Shown piece by piece: positions 49,047 through 61,194 of a stretch of DNA of 64,000 bases (within the stretch, counting starts at the first letter, position 1; each line of letters begins with the position of its first letter). The position numbers and the translations under genes are program-made. Under the pieces are notes generated by a model. That model was not told the DNA's origin and made no database searches. It worked only from the letters and a program-made list of their open reading frames with translations. This stretch comes from Solen grandis (lineage: Eukaryota > Mollusca > Bivalvia > Adapedonta > Solenidae): the NCBI GenBank assembly GCA_021229015.1, contig CM037783.1, forward strand, positions 27,536,605 to 27,600,604. The letters run 5' to 3'.

Positions 49047-51292
49047 ACTAGATTTCATTCGTTGATACGAATGATAGGACTTTCTGCCAGCTTTGTCAAA
49101 CGTAGGAGCCTTATATCGTATTCAAAATTAACTGAATATCAATTCTTATTTTGACATCACTTTCTTACAAGTTGACCAATTTCAGTAATCTATTTACCAA
49201 AACAAATGTCTTGAAAATCCATTCAGTCAGATTGCAGTATACAGTAGAACCTCGTTAAATTGAAGTCCTTAGCACCAAGCTGAAAACTTCGAAATAACAA
49301 TTATTCGGATTAAAAATCTGATGGAAATTTCAGTTTGTGAGCTTGCATGTCTGCATTTTCATTACCGGTGTATATTGTGGAAATTGTTATGCCGTGAAAA
49401 CCACCTATTTGCAAGTTATGAAAAGTAATGAAAATATATCATGATCTACTTAGATGCTTCTGATGAACATAATCATTCTACCATGTCAAGCAATGATACA
49501 TATTTTACCGTCGATCTGCTGCTTCAGGTAGCGTTGAATGCCGGTGACGAACGCGATGATATGGGATGTACTAAAGATCTGACACCTGGGTTTATCTGCT
49601 GGCATGTGCATATTATGCAACCTGTCAGACATCGATTAGCAATAATCAACATTTCCAGTGGGACACATGTTGCCCAGCCCAATCTTGAAAAAGGGTGTGA
49701 AAAACTTGCCTGAGCCATCACTCTAGGTGCCTCCGCAAAATATACTTGGATACTGACCCGGATAGATTGATAATAAGGACGATAAATAGTTCACAAAAAT
49801 TTATGAAATTTGACTTCGAAATAAAAATTGAAAAATGTACATGAATTGCGACCTTGGGACCGGGATTTTTACTTCGAAATAGCGAAATTCAGATTAAACA
49901 TTTTATTTTTAGTTAAATTTTATTTTTAGTTAAAATAAGAAGGGAAGAAATTGGGACTGAAAATAAACTTCGAAATGGCGAGGAATTCGGTTTAATGATG
50001 TTTGGTTTGACAAGGTTCTACTGTATTTGGGTCTATCATAAAGTAACATACACAAATTTTGTTATTTGCCTTACTCCATGATTCTTCGGTCAATCGTAAA
50101 ACTTAAAGCATCAAAACAACGACCAAACATTGCTCTAAAAATAATTTTCATATTTTCGAAAATAATAAGTTTTCAAGATATAAACTGTTAAATGCATTGA
50201 GTGTAACAGAATTTTCATTTTTCAGCCAAAACTTCAGTAAAATTTTCATGCAAATTAACCAAAAGATAAGGCCTATAAGCTGTAAAAACTGTTTAATTTC
50301 AGTAGATAAAAGTGTATTGGACTTGTAACATCACATGACATCACAGAATGCAAAGAATCCGTAGAGACTTATGTTCAGTCTAAATATCAGCTTCCTAACT
50401 CATTTGGAAGCGATGTTATACGTACTTAAAATTTGACGTGTTTGGAATCTTGGATTCGCCATAGAACCATGGCCTTTATGAATTTCAAGAAACCGACACC
50501 AGGATGCATAACTAGAACATTCTGTGAAATTTTGATGAAAAGTGGTTTGAAAATAATGGCTGTAGACCAGGTATAAACTTTTGTAAACAACGTCAAGTTT
50601 GACGTCATATGACATCATAGGCATAAGAAAACAATGGAATGAAATATTCTGTATCTTAAATATATCCCATTATATCCCTTAGGACCTTTGCAACATATAG
50701 AAATTAACACATAGATATAAGAAATTCTTTTTGAAATTATGACGTCAAATGACGAAAGCAATTTTAAACGTATTTGAAATTTGACGTCACTGGTTCAAAT
50801 CTTGGATTCGCCAAAGAACCTTTGCATTTTTGAAATTGAATTTGGCAAAATGGACACCGGGATGCACAACTAGAATGTAACATATACATTCTGTGAAATA
50901 TTGATGAAAATCGGTCCAGAAAAATTAGCTGTAGACCGCATACAAACATTTTGTCCTGACGTCAAATCTGACACTATATGACGTCACATGAATATGAAAT
51001 CCATTGCATTCAAAAGATCATGTTTGGATGTATATGCCTTTAAATTTCCATGGTCCTGGGAACTGACAACATATATAAATTAATGCTTATGAAATTCTTT
51101 TTGATCTGATAACGTCTTATGACGTCAAATGATGTATCTTCACAGAATGTAAAACACACTTGGCGACTTATAATCTGTGCAAATATCAGCTTTCTAACTC
51201 ATCTGGAAGCGATTTTATATGTATTTGAAATTTGACGTCAATGCCTCGAAACTTGGATTCGCCATAAATCCTTTGCCTTTTCTAATTTGGAA
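49047..51292 (+). repeat. Family G repeat with Tigger-like insertion
   Basis: Head AACTAGATTTCATTCGTTGA with hairpin ATTCGTTGATACGAAT. Units carry ATTTGACGTCA and GAATCTTGGATTCGCCA. Interrupted at 49242-50023. It ends where an L head begins. Confidence 0.75.
49242..50023. mobile_element. pogo/Tigger-like MITE, 782 bp
   Basis: TIRs CAGTAGAACCTCGTTAAA and, inverted from the right, CAGTAGAACCTTGTCAAA, with TA at 49240-49241 and 50024-50025. ACTTCGAAATA-type words recur inside (about 49285, 49812, 49870, 49967). A 90-codon frame at 49441-49713 has no recognisable domain. Confidence 0.88.
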
Positions 51293-53915
51293 CAAGAGTG
51301 CCAGTGCTGCCACAATATACGCCGCCACAAAATATAAAGACCAAGAGGGTCCTTTTAATTATTGCTTTTAACATTTCTATAAGCATAAGCTCATAATGAA
51401 GTCTGTGAGACCAATTAGTTTAGCTGAACAGAGATAGAACCCTAAAAAGACTTCCAATATGAAAGTAGGTCAAATAGCAGTATCAATATGAATCCTTTTT
51501 TCTTTCTCCACATAACTCTTGCAAAAATCACAGTACCAGAAAATCCCTGCTTTATGCACTTTCACCTGTTTAGAAACTTGAGTTAATTGTGTTTTCAAGA
51601 GACCATGTTTAGAAAGACATAACTTTTGCAAATAATGATAAACATCAAAATCCCTACTTTGTGCATATCTACCCAGTATACAGGGATTTACCGGACGCAG
51701 GATCCTGCGTCCATATACGCATGAATCACAGACTGTACGCACCGAAAAATAAAGTCTGCGTCCATGTGTACGCACGAATTGTCCAGAATATCTGTGCCAA
51801 TTCATTATCAAATGTCTTCGTAAATCTCTTGGAATTTCCAACGCTATATTTAACTAGTTAAATTTACAAGCCAATCACTGTGCCTTTTAAAATTAGCGTC
51901 CAATCATTGAACGCTTCCGCTCACATGTCTTATCAAAGTTAAGCATGGCAAACACAAACTGACTTAAGAAGTTTATGGGGCAAAAGAAAAGATCGCGATG
52001 ACGAGAAACATGAAAATTTATTGTCAACTGGTCACCCTGATTACAGTTACAATCTTCCTCAAAATCAAAACGTGAGCAGAAATTTCAGTATATGGCTTGA
52101 AAAATTTAAATGGCTACAGTTCCGTGACGAAGGCATGTACGTATTGTAATACCTGCATTTCGGCGAAAAGCTCATCAAATCCCTTTACAGAGGGTTGCAT
52201 AAACTTTCAAAACTCCTTAACTCCTTATTAATTCGTCATCAAGACACTGATGTCTACATGAACAGCTTACAAGTCTTAAATATGCGTTCAAATTTCGCAA
52301 CCGCTATTAAAGCTGATCACGATCAAAGCGTTGAAAATACTGTTAGTGAACTCAATGATTATGTGATTCAGTTGCAGACGGTGTATAACAGAATTTTGAA
52401 TATCCAGATATTTTTGTTTTCTACAAGGAATACTTGTTAAGGATGCTTGAAATGATACTGTAAGAAAACAAGAATGTCTGTTATCCACCTAGTCAAATTT
52501 TAATGTGAATTCTCAAAATTTGCACTTATTAAATTTAATAAATTTCTCAATTTTAAGGATCTGGAATACATACTTTTAGTTAAAGATAATGGCTTTGGTA
52601 TAGTAACAACACATCTGCGCAGAAAAAAAAAAGTTTTAAAATTTACTTTAACATTCCATGCCCTCAAAGTCGCAAGACTTATAACTCTTCTGGAAAATAG
52701 CTAGTGATCCTTAGCAAATTTTGAGTAGTATATTTTGGTGAGGTTAAATAGCTTGGACCCCCTGAAATTAATGATGGACCCCTGTTTTTAAGGATCCTGA
52801 GTCCAGTGGACCCCTGAAAATCAAAAGTAGTGTAAATCCCTGAGTATAGTAATGACATTGCCAAAGTTTTGAAAAGATTAGGTCAGAAACATACAAGGAA
52901 TTGCATTAACAAGGCTGAAATATCAATCAGCTAAAGAGACTAAGTTTCAAGGGACAAAAATCTTTCAAAAATTAATGAACCGGAAAATCGCCACTTCATG
53001 CACATCTACCCATTATAGTAATGCCACAGATCAAGTTTTGAAAAGATTTGTTCAGAAACATAGGAGGAGTTGCATTCACAAGGCTGCAAAATCAATCAGC
53101 TACAGAGACTAAGTTTCAAGGGACACAAATCTTGTAAAAATCAATGAACTGGAAAATCACCACTTCATGCATATCTACCCATTATAGTAATGCCACTGAT
53201 CAAGTTTTGAAATGATTCGTTCAGAAATGTAGGAGGAGTTGTGTTCACAAGGCTGCAATATCATTCAGCTACAGAGACTAAGTTTCAAGGGACACAAATC
53301 TTGTAAAAATCAATGAACTGGAAAATTGCCACTTCATGCACATTTACCAAAATTAGTAATGACATCGACCAAGTTTTGAAAAGATTCATTCAGAAATGAA
53401 GGAGGAGTTGCGTTTACAAGGCTGCAATATCAATCAGCTACAGTACAGAGACTAAGTTTCAAGGGACACAAATCTTGTAAAATTCAATGAACGGAAAATT
53501 CATGCACATTACCATTAGTAATACATGACAAGTTTTGAAAAGATTCATTCAGAAATGTAGGAGGAGTTGCGTTCACAAGGCTGCAATATCAATCAGCTAC
53601 AGAGACTAAGTTTCAAGGGACACAAATCTTGTAAAAATCAATGAACCGGAAAATCACCACTTCATGCACATCTACCCATTATAGTAATGACATTGACCAA
53701 GTTTTGAAAAGATTCATTCAGAAACGTAGGAGGAGTTGTGTTCACAAGGCTGCAATATCAATCAGCTACAGAGACTAAGTTTCAAGGGACACAAATCTTA
53801 TAAAAATCAATGAACCGGAAAATCGCCACTTCATGCACATCTACCCATTATAGTAATGACATTGACCAAGTTTTGAAAAGATTCATTCAGAAACATAGGA
53901 GGAGTTGCATTCACA
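51293..53915 (+). repeat. Family L repeat with hAT insertion, tail missing
   Basis: Head AACAAGAGTGCCAGTGCTGC. About 165-bp units with CAGCTACAGAGACTAAGTTT and CTACCCATTATAGTAATG fill 52850-53915. It then changes abruptly into the A-tailed core. Confidence 0.75.
51681..52842 (+). mobile_element. hAT-like element, 1162 bp, with transposase zinc-finger remnant
   Basis: Ends CAGGGATTTAC and inverted CAGGGATTTACAC, flanked by AGTATA at 51675-51680 and 52843-52848. On the plus strand about 51960-52290 has frame-broken sequence reading WLEKFKWLQFRDEGM, then C-Y-C-N-T-C, then NPFTEGC and NFQNSL. That is the layout of the TTF-type zinc finger at the start of hAT transposases and ZNF862-like proteins. 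No catalytic core is seen. Confidence 0.75.
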
Positions 53916-56772
53916 AGATATGGATGTACGGAATATTAATTAATATTAAAAGAGGCATAACTCCTGCCATAATAGGTCAATATCAGCCATAATCAAAGTT
54001 GGTCAAAAGATTATGGCTTTAAACAATGTCATAAAGTTTGAAGATAATTGCTTTAGAAATGAAGATGCTAGAGTGCTCACAAACCAAATGTGGCATTTTT
54101 TAATATTAAAAGGGGCAAACGCCTAATCTAATAGGCCAATATCAGCCATAATATAAATAGCCAAGATATTATTGTAATAAACATTGTCATTAAATTTGAA
54201 GATGAATACTTAAGAAATGAAGGTGCTAGAGTGCAAACAAACTAAAATCTGGCATTTTTTTAATATTAAAAGGGGCATAACTCCTGATCTTATAGGCCAT
54301 TGTCAGCCATAATAAATGCCAAATATTATGTATAAACATTGTCATAATTGAAGATGATGCTTAAGAAATGAAGATGCTAGAGTGCAAACAAAGTGAAAAT
54401 TGGCATTTTTTAATATTTAAAGGGGCATAACTCCTGACCTAATAAGCCGATATCAGCCATAATCGAACATGGGCGAGAGATTATAGCAATAAATATTGTC
54501 ATAAAGTTTGAAGATGAATGCTTAAGAAATGAAGATGCTAGTGTGCAAACAACGTTAAATCTGGCATTTTTTAATATTAAAAGAGGCATAACTCCTGCCA
54601 TAATAGGCCAAAATCAGCCCTTATTCAACTTGGACAAAATATTATGGTAATTAACATTGTCATAAAGTTTGAAGATGATTACTTAAGAAATGAAGATGCT
54701 AGAGTGCAAACAAACTGAATATTGGCATTTTATATTATTAAAAGGGGCACAACTCCTGACCTAACAAACCGATATCAGCCATAATCAATCTTGTCCGAGA
54801 GATTATGGTAATATACATTGTTATAAAGTTTGGAGATGATTACTTTAGAAATGAAGATGTTAGAGTGCAAACAAAGTGAAATCTGGCATTTTTTAATATT
54901 AAAAGGGGCATAACTCCTGATCTAATCGGCCATTGTCAGCCATAATCGAACTTGGCCAAAATATTACGGTAATAAACATTGTCAAAAAGTTTGAAGATGA
55001 ATGATTAAGAAATGAAGATGCTAGAGTGCAAACAAAGTGAAAATTGGCATTTTTTAATATTTAAAGGGCATAACTCCTGACCTAACTAGAACTGCCATTG
55101 TAATAGTGCAAATACCCCCCGCATGTCCCTTTGTCATAGGGATTTTAATACAAATAATATTTAGGTCAGAGACATGTAAATGTATTGGCTCAACAAGGAA
55201 AATAAATTATATTAACACATTCATTAATTTATTTGGATCAGTAACTCTCACCTGATGTCAATGAGATCTATCCACATATGAGGTTCTTCTTCAATTCTTC
55301 TTGATTTATGATGTATTAACTCCAAAATGACACGAATGAAGTTCTTGTTTCAAGTTTCATCTTCATGCCTTTTATACTTTTTGAGTTACGGCCTGGACAA
55401 AAATTAAGTATGAAAATTTACAAAGGGCAATAACTCCAAAATTACGCGACAAAGAGTTATGGTTCATGGTCACTGCACGCCCCCTAAATGAGATCTATCC
55501 ACATATGAATTTCATCGTGATATCTTTTATACTTTTTGAGTAACGGCAAGGACAAAAATTAATTATGAAAATTTTCAAAGGGCAATAACTCCTAAATTAC
55601 ACAACAGAGAGTTATGGTTCTTGTTCACTGCACGTCCCCTCAATGAGATCTATCTACATATGAAGTGTCAACTTGATATCTTTTATACATTTTGAGTTAC
55701 AACAACGTGAAATCTGGCATTTTTTAATATTAAAAGGGGCATAACTCCTGACCTAACAAACCGATATCAGCCATAATCAAACTTGGCCAAAATATTATGG
55801 TAATAAACATTGTCATAAAGTTTGAAAATGAATGCTTAAGAAATGAAGATGCTAGAGTGCAAACAAAGTGAAAATAGGCATTTTTTAATATTTAAAGGGG
55901 CATAACTCCTGATCTAATAAGCCAATATTAGCCATAATAAAAAATGGCCAAGATATTATTGTAATAAGCATTGTCATAAAGTTTTAAGATGATTACTTAA
56001 GAAATGAAGGTGCTAGAGTGCAAACAAACTAAAATCTGGCATTTTTTTAATATTAAAAGGGGCATAACTTCTGATCTTAAAGGCCATTGTCAGCAATAAC
56101 CAAACTTGGCCAAAATATTATGGTAATAAACATTGTCATAAAGTTTGAAAATGAATGCTTAAGAAATGAAGATGCTAGAGTGCAAACAATGTGAAATCTG
56201 GCATTTTTTAATATTAAAAGAGGCATACCTCCTGCCACAATAGGCCAATATCAGCCATAATCGAACTTGGCCAAAATATTATGGTAATAAACATTGTCAT
56301 AAAGTTTGAAGATAATTGCTTAAGAAATGAAGATGCTAGAGTGCAAACCAACTGAAAATTGGCATTTTTTAATATTAAAAGTGGCATAACTCCTGACCTT
56401 ATAGGTGGATATCAGCCATAATGAAACTTGGCTGTGAGATTATGGTAATAAACATTGTCATAGAGTTTGAGGATGATTGCTTAAGAAATGAAGGTGCTAG
56501 AGTGCAAACAACGTGAAATCTGGCTTTTTTTTAATATTAAAAGGGGCATAGCTCCTGACCTACTAGAACGATATCAGCCATAATTGAACTTGACTGTGAG
56601 ATTATGCTAATAAACATTGTAATAAAGTTTGAAGATGATTTCTTAAGAAATGAAGATGCTAGAGTGCAAACAAACTAATAGTGGACGACGGACGGATGGA
56701 CGACGTACGGACAGATGGACATTCATCGATCCTAATAGCTCATCCTGAGCACATGTGCTCAGGTGAGCTAAA
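53916..56772 (+). repeat. Long A-tailed repeat, about 180-bp units, headless
   Basis: About fifteen units with AAAAGGGGCATAACTCCTGA, AATATCAGCCATAAT and GAAGATGCTAGAGTGCAAAC. The tail GGACGACGGACGG...AGCTCATCCTGAGC...GGTGAGCTAAAAA ends at about 56772. Interrupted at 55083-55697 by an F copy. Confidence 0.85.
55083..55697 (+). repeat. Family F repeat, head and core
   Basis: Head AACTAGAACTGCCATTGTAA, then GCATGTCCCTTTG. From about 55250 F units (GAGATCTATCCACATATGA, TTTTTGAGTTACGGC). No F tail: it ends in GAGTTACAACAACG back into the host repeat. Confidence 0.7.
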
Positions 56773-56957
56773 AAAAAACAACAGATCCTGTGAGATATCC
56801 TCGATTTTTTAGAAATAAACTAACTCCAGAATAAGGTGTAAGTAAATAGGTAAAAGAAAAATGTCTAAATAATTTACAAAAAATATGGCTAAATAAATCT
56901 AAAGATTATACAGAAACAGAAGATATATGTCATTTTTTTAAAAATTGTTCTGTTAAC

Positions 56958-58195
56958 AACAAGAACTGTCCGAAAGACAGCATGCTCGACTATTCGGGTA
57001 TTTGATAGTGACGCAATACCATTGTATTAAAGTGGTATTAAAATAATTTATGTGACTCAATTTAGCAGCATGTTCTCTTTAATTCTCAGTAAAACTCAGG
57101 TCATAATTCAAAAAAAAAAATTCAAAGAAAAGTTCATCTTTGATATGTTGGTTGTCTTGTTAAATTAAATATTATTTAAATTAATATATAATAGTTATTG
57201 TATTAAATAAAAAAAGTTAATGCAATTTTTTAATTTTCTATAAATATTTAATAATTATTATTAACTTAATTAATTAAATTTAATTAATTAAATTTATTAA
57301 AATTTTAGTTCTGCAGGTTTGGTTCATGTCTGGGATGACTTTTGTGAAGTTTAAATCCAATACACCAAGGGGTTACTGAGTAATGACATTAATTTAGTTG
57401 CAAAAAACTTTAACCAAAAATGTTAACGCAAATTTCTAAGTCGAAAAAAGGCCCATGATTTAAGTAAAATTCTAGCAAGAGTTGTTCATCTTGGTTCTGC
57501 AGGTCCATTTCATGTTTAGGAAGACTTGTATGAAGTTTAAATCCAATACACCAAGTGCTTACTGAGTAATAATATTAACTTAGTTGCAGAAAAACTTTAA
57601 CCAAAAATGTTAACGCAAATTTCTAAGTCAAAAAAGGCCCATAATTTGAGTAAAATTCTAGCAAGTGTTGTCCATCTTGGTTCTGCAGGTTGGTTTCATG
57701 CTTAGGAAGACTTGTGTGAAGTTTAAATCCAATACACCAAGTGCTTACTGAGTAATAATATTAACTTAGTTGCAGAAAAACTTTAACCAAAAATGTTAAC
57801 GCAAATTTCTAAGTCGAAAAAGGCCCATAATTTGAGTAAAGAGTTGTTCATCTTGGTTCTGCAGGTTGGTTTCATGCTTAGGAAGACTTGTGTAAAGTTT
57901 AAATCCAATACACCAAGTGGTTACAGAGTTATGATATTAACTTAGTTGCAGAAAAACTTTAACCAAAAATGTTAACGCAAATTTCTAAGTTGAAAAAGGC
58001 CCATAATTTGAGTAAAATTCAATCAAGAGTTGTCCGTCTTGGTTCTCTAGGTTTGTTTTGTGCCTAGAAAGACTTGTGTGAAGATTGATTGCAATACACC
58101 TACTGGTTTCTTAGATATGACTGCCAACGCCGACGCTGACGCCGACGCCGGGGCGAGTAGAATAGCTCTCATATTCTCCGAATAGTCGAGCTAAA
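56958..58195 (+). repeat. Family B repeat, complete
   Basis: Head AACAAGAACTGTCCGAAAGACAG then CATGCTCGACTATTC. Units (GTTAACGCAAATTTCTAAGT at about 57422, 57609, 57796, 57976). The tail GACGCCGACGCCGG, then ATAGCTCTCATATTC...GAATAGTCGAGCTAAAA. The first 300 bp after the head are AT-rich and unlike the core. Confidence 0.85.
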
Positions 58196-58490
58196 AACTA
58201 AAGTGAGATAATTAAAAAGTAACCCTGATTATCATTACACTTTTGCAACTCAAAATCTATTTTAATTTCAATTTTCAGATCATTACCTCGAATAGTTGGA
58301 TTTATTTTGATATAAAATAAAAGGAAATAATACAAAATTGGACGAGGGACTGTAAAGTTAGGTTTTTGGTTACTGCACTTTCATAGTTGTCATCTTCTTA
58401 TATATGAAATTTCAAGTCAAAACCTTGGAATAGTTTTCAAGTATGCAGTAAATAAATTATTCTCTGACTTAAATTCATCGTAATATCAAA

Positions 58491-58932
58491 CTAGAGCTCC
58501 GCAGAGTGGTACAAATGCTTGTCTGTTTTACATGTCAACAAAAGAGGCCCATATTTGAGATTTCAAGTAAGAAGACCATAAGGTGTAAAGAGTGACAGTT
58601 GTAAATATGAAAAAGAAAAAAAAATCTTACATAGTGTAGAAGAAATGTAATTGCTTTGAACAAAAACAATTTTAACAAAAATTAAAAGTTAAAAAGGGGC
58701 ATAACTCCAAAAATATTGCTTTCAAAATAATGCCCCTTGTTTTACAATTGCACCTTGTCATGATTAACAAGCTTTCCAAGTTTTGTGTTGATAACTTTCA
58801 TAGTTTTCAAGACTTTCTACTTAATAAGCAATTTTGACCTAAATTCTAAGTTAAAAGGGGGCATAACTCAGAAAATATAATGTAGACACATTACTTCATT
58901 AGAAGTAGTATATATATTGGATGTTTGGAAAT
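58491..58932 (+). repeat. Family P repeat, head and core
   Basis: Head AACTAGAGCTCCGCAGAGTGG. Units with AAAAGGGGCATAACTCCAAA and AACAAGCTTTCCAAGTTTTG. It is cut where the retrotransposon LTR probably starts. Confidence 0.6.
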
Positions 58933-60043
58933 TGTTAACCCGTAAGTACCTAGTCATTTAAAAAAAATTTTTTATTTACACAATAGGATATTTTCCTATT
59001 TAATATTTTCTCATTTTCTGATTCCTGATTTAGAATTAAGATCTTGAATATTTTTCTTTCCTTCTTGAAAAGTTTGTTTAAAATTTTGCTTTAAACATCG
59101 TTCTTTTTCTCTTATAGATCTAGTAATTTTTCAAAATTTTCACAAGCACCTAATTAGTTTGTGTAGCTGATATTATCTTTGATTTATACTATTAAATACT
59201 TTTGACATAAGTGACAAGTACTTTCGGTCTTACGGTTGTTCATGCGAGTGTTATGATGTAAATACCTATTGTGTATCTTTTTCAAAAAAAAAAAAGTCTA
59301 TATATCTCGCATATTAGCAATTGTATTTTCTTATATTTGAAAATGACATGTTAGTTGCCTTTATATAGCTGTACTTTTGTTATTTTTTCTCTCTCACTCT
59401 CTCTCTCTCTCCCTCTCTCTTACACATATACACATATGACCCTACTAACATGATAAATGAATGAATAAAATTGTGTAAGTGTGATTTATGGTATGATTTA
59501 AATATTACCCTTACTAAAAGCTAGTGTGTTTTATTGCACTTGAGTATATGTCTTCATGTCTTCTATATTGTATTGAGCTAGAGTCCTGATTGATTAAGCA
59601 CAAATGTAGACTTGTGGACTGTAGTTGTAGTTTCATAGCAGTTATTAGTAGCTATTTGTAGTATCGGGTGTAGTTACTTACGCTTTACTGTAGTTTGATT
59701 TTTAAAGACATTCTGTAGTTTTTGACATTGCATGTATATATAGTCTTACTTTTCAGTATTTCCTGTGAAATCGGAAAGTCACAGCAAGTTGTCCCTCTTG
59801 GTATACCTTGTGTTGTACCAGTACCTTGTTTCTGGTAAACATTTTATTTTTTTCTCTCTCTCTTGAAGAAAATTATATTTTGAGTTTAATATTTCTTTTC
59901 AAGATTTTATTTTGCAGATACCACTTTGGTGGAACAGATTAATTACTTAATCTGTAGATTATTAAATTTTTCAGATACATGTATACTTTGGTTAAACATA
60001 CAAGTGTAATTTTTATATTGTCTTTGTTTTACTCACTGTAATC
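58933..60043 (+). mobile_element. Probable 5' LTR and leader of Ty3/gypsy element
   Basis: The region upstream of gag is T-rich and unrelated to the flanking repeats. A TGTTAACCCG at 58933 would be a normal LTR start. A (CT)n tract at about 59388-59420 and an AATAAA near 59464 lie inside. A TGG-containing site near 59930 could be the primer-binding site, but I cannot match it to a tRNA. The 3' LTR is outside the window, so neither edge can be confirmed here. Confidence 0.4.
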
Positions 60044-61194
60044 ATGTTAAGTGAGCAGGAGGATGTACCAGAGAAAGCTGCCATGATGCCTTCTGAGGAG
60101 GAGATGTTAAAGATCCTTTCCTCCAAATATACATTCACACCCTTGACCCCTCCAAAACCTCCAGGTGAATGGAAAATCAAGGATGTCGCTGGTCATTCCG
60201 GAGGTGAGATAAAATCTTCTATAGCACCCCATTCTCTATCTCTTCCATCTGATAAGGCTCCCTTGCATTTCACATACCCCTCTGTACCCACACCGTCCGG
60301 TCTCATGTCCAAACCCCCCAAAGTTCCACCATTTTCTGGAGATGACCGATTCCAAAAGGTGAGATCAGTTATTATGAATGGCGACATGAGGTGAGATGTC
60401 TGCGAAAAGACCCTTCCTTATCTGATGCTCAGATCTTACAGTCAATAAGATCCTCTCTCCGTGGTACGGCAAGGCGTCTTGTTGTTTCTCTTGGTGACTC
60501 AGCTTCTGTTGATTCTATATTTAGAAAATTAGATATTAACTATGGTGAGCCTGCAAGGCAGGGTGTCACCATGAGAGAATTTTTCAATGCAGGACAGCGC
60601 CCAGAGGAATCAGTTACTTCATTTGGGTGCAGGCTAGAAACCATTTTGGAGCTTGCATTTGAAGATGGTCATATCCCTTCCGCAGGGAAAAATGAATTGT
60701 TATGTGAGCGTTTATGGTCAGGGTTGCGTTCTGAATCTCTCAAGACGAACACACGTCATAAATTAGATTCTACTAATGACTATGATCAATTTCTTAGAGA
60801 TGTGCGTCAGGTTGAACGGGAACTCCAGCTGAACCAACCAGCCAAGATGAAACCACATTCCAGTCAGCAGTCCGTTCCAGATTTCCAGCGAGAGTTAAAT
60901 GACCTTGAACAGCAGATGAATACACGCATTAGCGGCGTCCAATCAGGTATTGACAAAAAATTCAATGCTATCCTTCAGCGCTTTGATTCTCTGTCTATTC
61001 CATCTGTTCCCGAACACTCTTTACCTCAAACTGATAGAAGCTCTCCTACCCAGTACAACCACCCACCGCCCATGCCCAACAGACGAAGCCAGTCACAGGC
61101 TCAAACACAACCACAGCAGTATTCAAATGGTTATAGGTGTCAAACACAACAGACACAACAGGGTCAACAGGGCAATAGACGTCAGCGTTATTGA
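60044..61194 (+). pseudogene. gag: gag (capsid) of Ty3/gypsy element, frameshifted
   Basis: The ATG at 60044 opens 117 codons, and a second frame continues to 61194. Continuity of the capsid domain shows they are one gene broken by a one-base change in the A-run at about 60354-60357. The second part carries the capsid-like segment (YEWRHEV, then LQSIRSSLRGTARR and SIFRKLDINYG), which resembles PNMA-type Gag domains. The C-terminal tail is rich in Q, S and P (about 61020-61190). I see no CCHC zinc knuckle in it, which is unusual for a gag of this type. The stop at 61192-61194 overlaps the start of the protease frame, which lies one base back, a common gag-pol arrangement. Confidence 0.85.

Noticed and set aside
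49441..49713. A 90-codon frame inside the Tigger-like MITE as a transposase
   Set aside because: No HTH or DDE motif, and the element is too short for a pogo transposase.
51470..51841. 123-codon minus-strand frame as a gene
   Set aside because: It crosses the border between L sequence and the hAT insertion, so it cannot be an ancestral coding unit.
60350..60394. Programmed frameshift inside gag
   Set aside because: The shift falls at the start of the capsid domain in an A-run; an indel is more likely, as the copy has other breaks.
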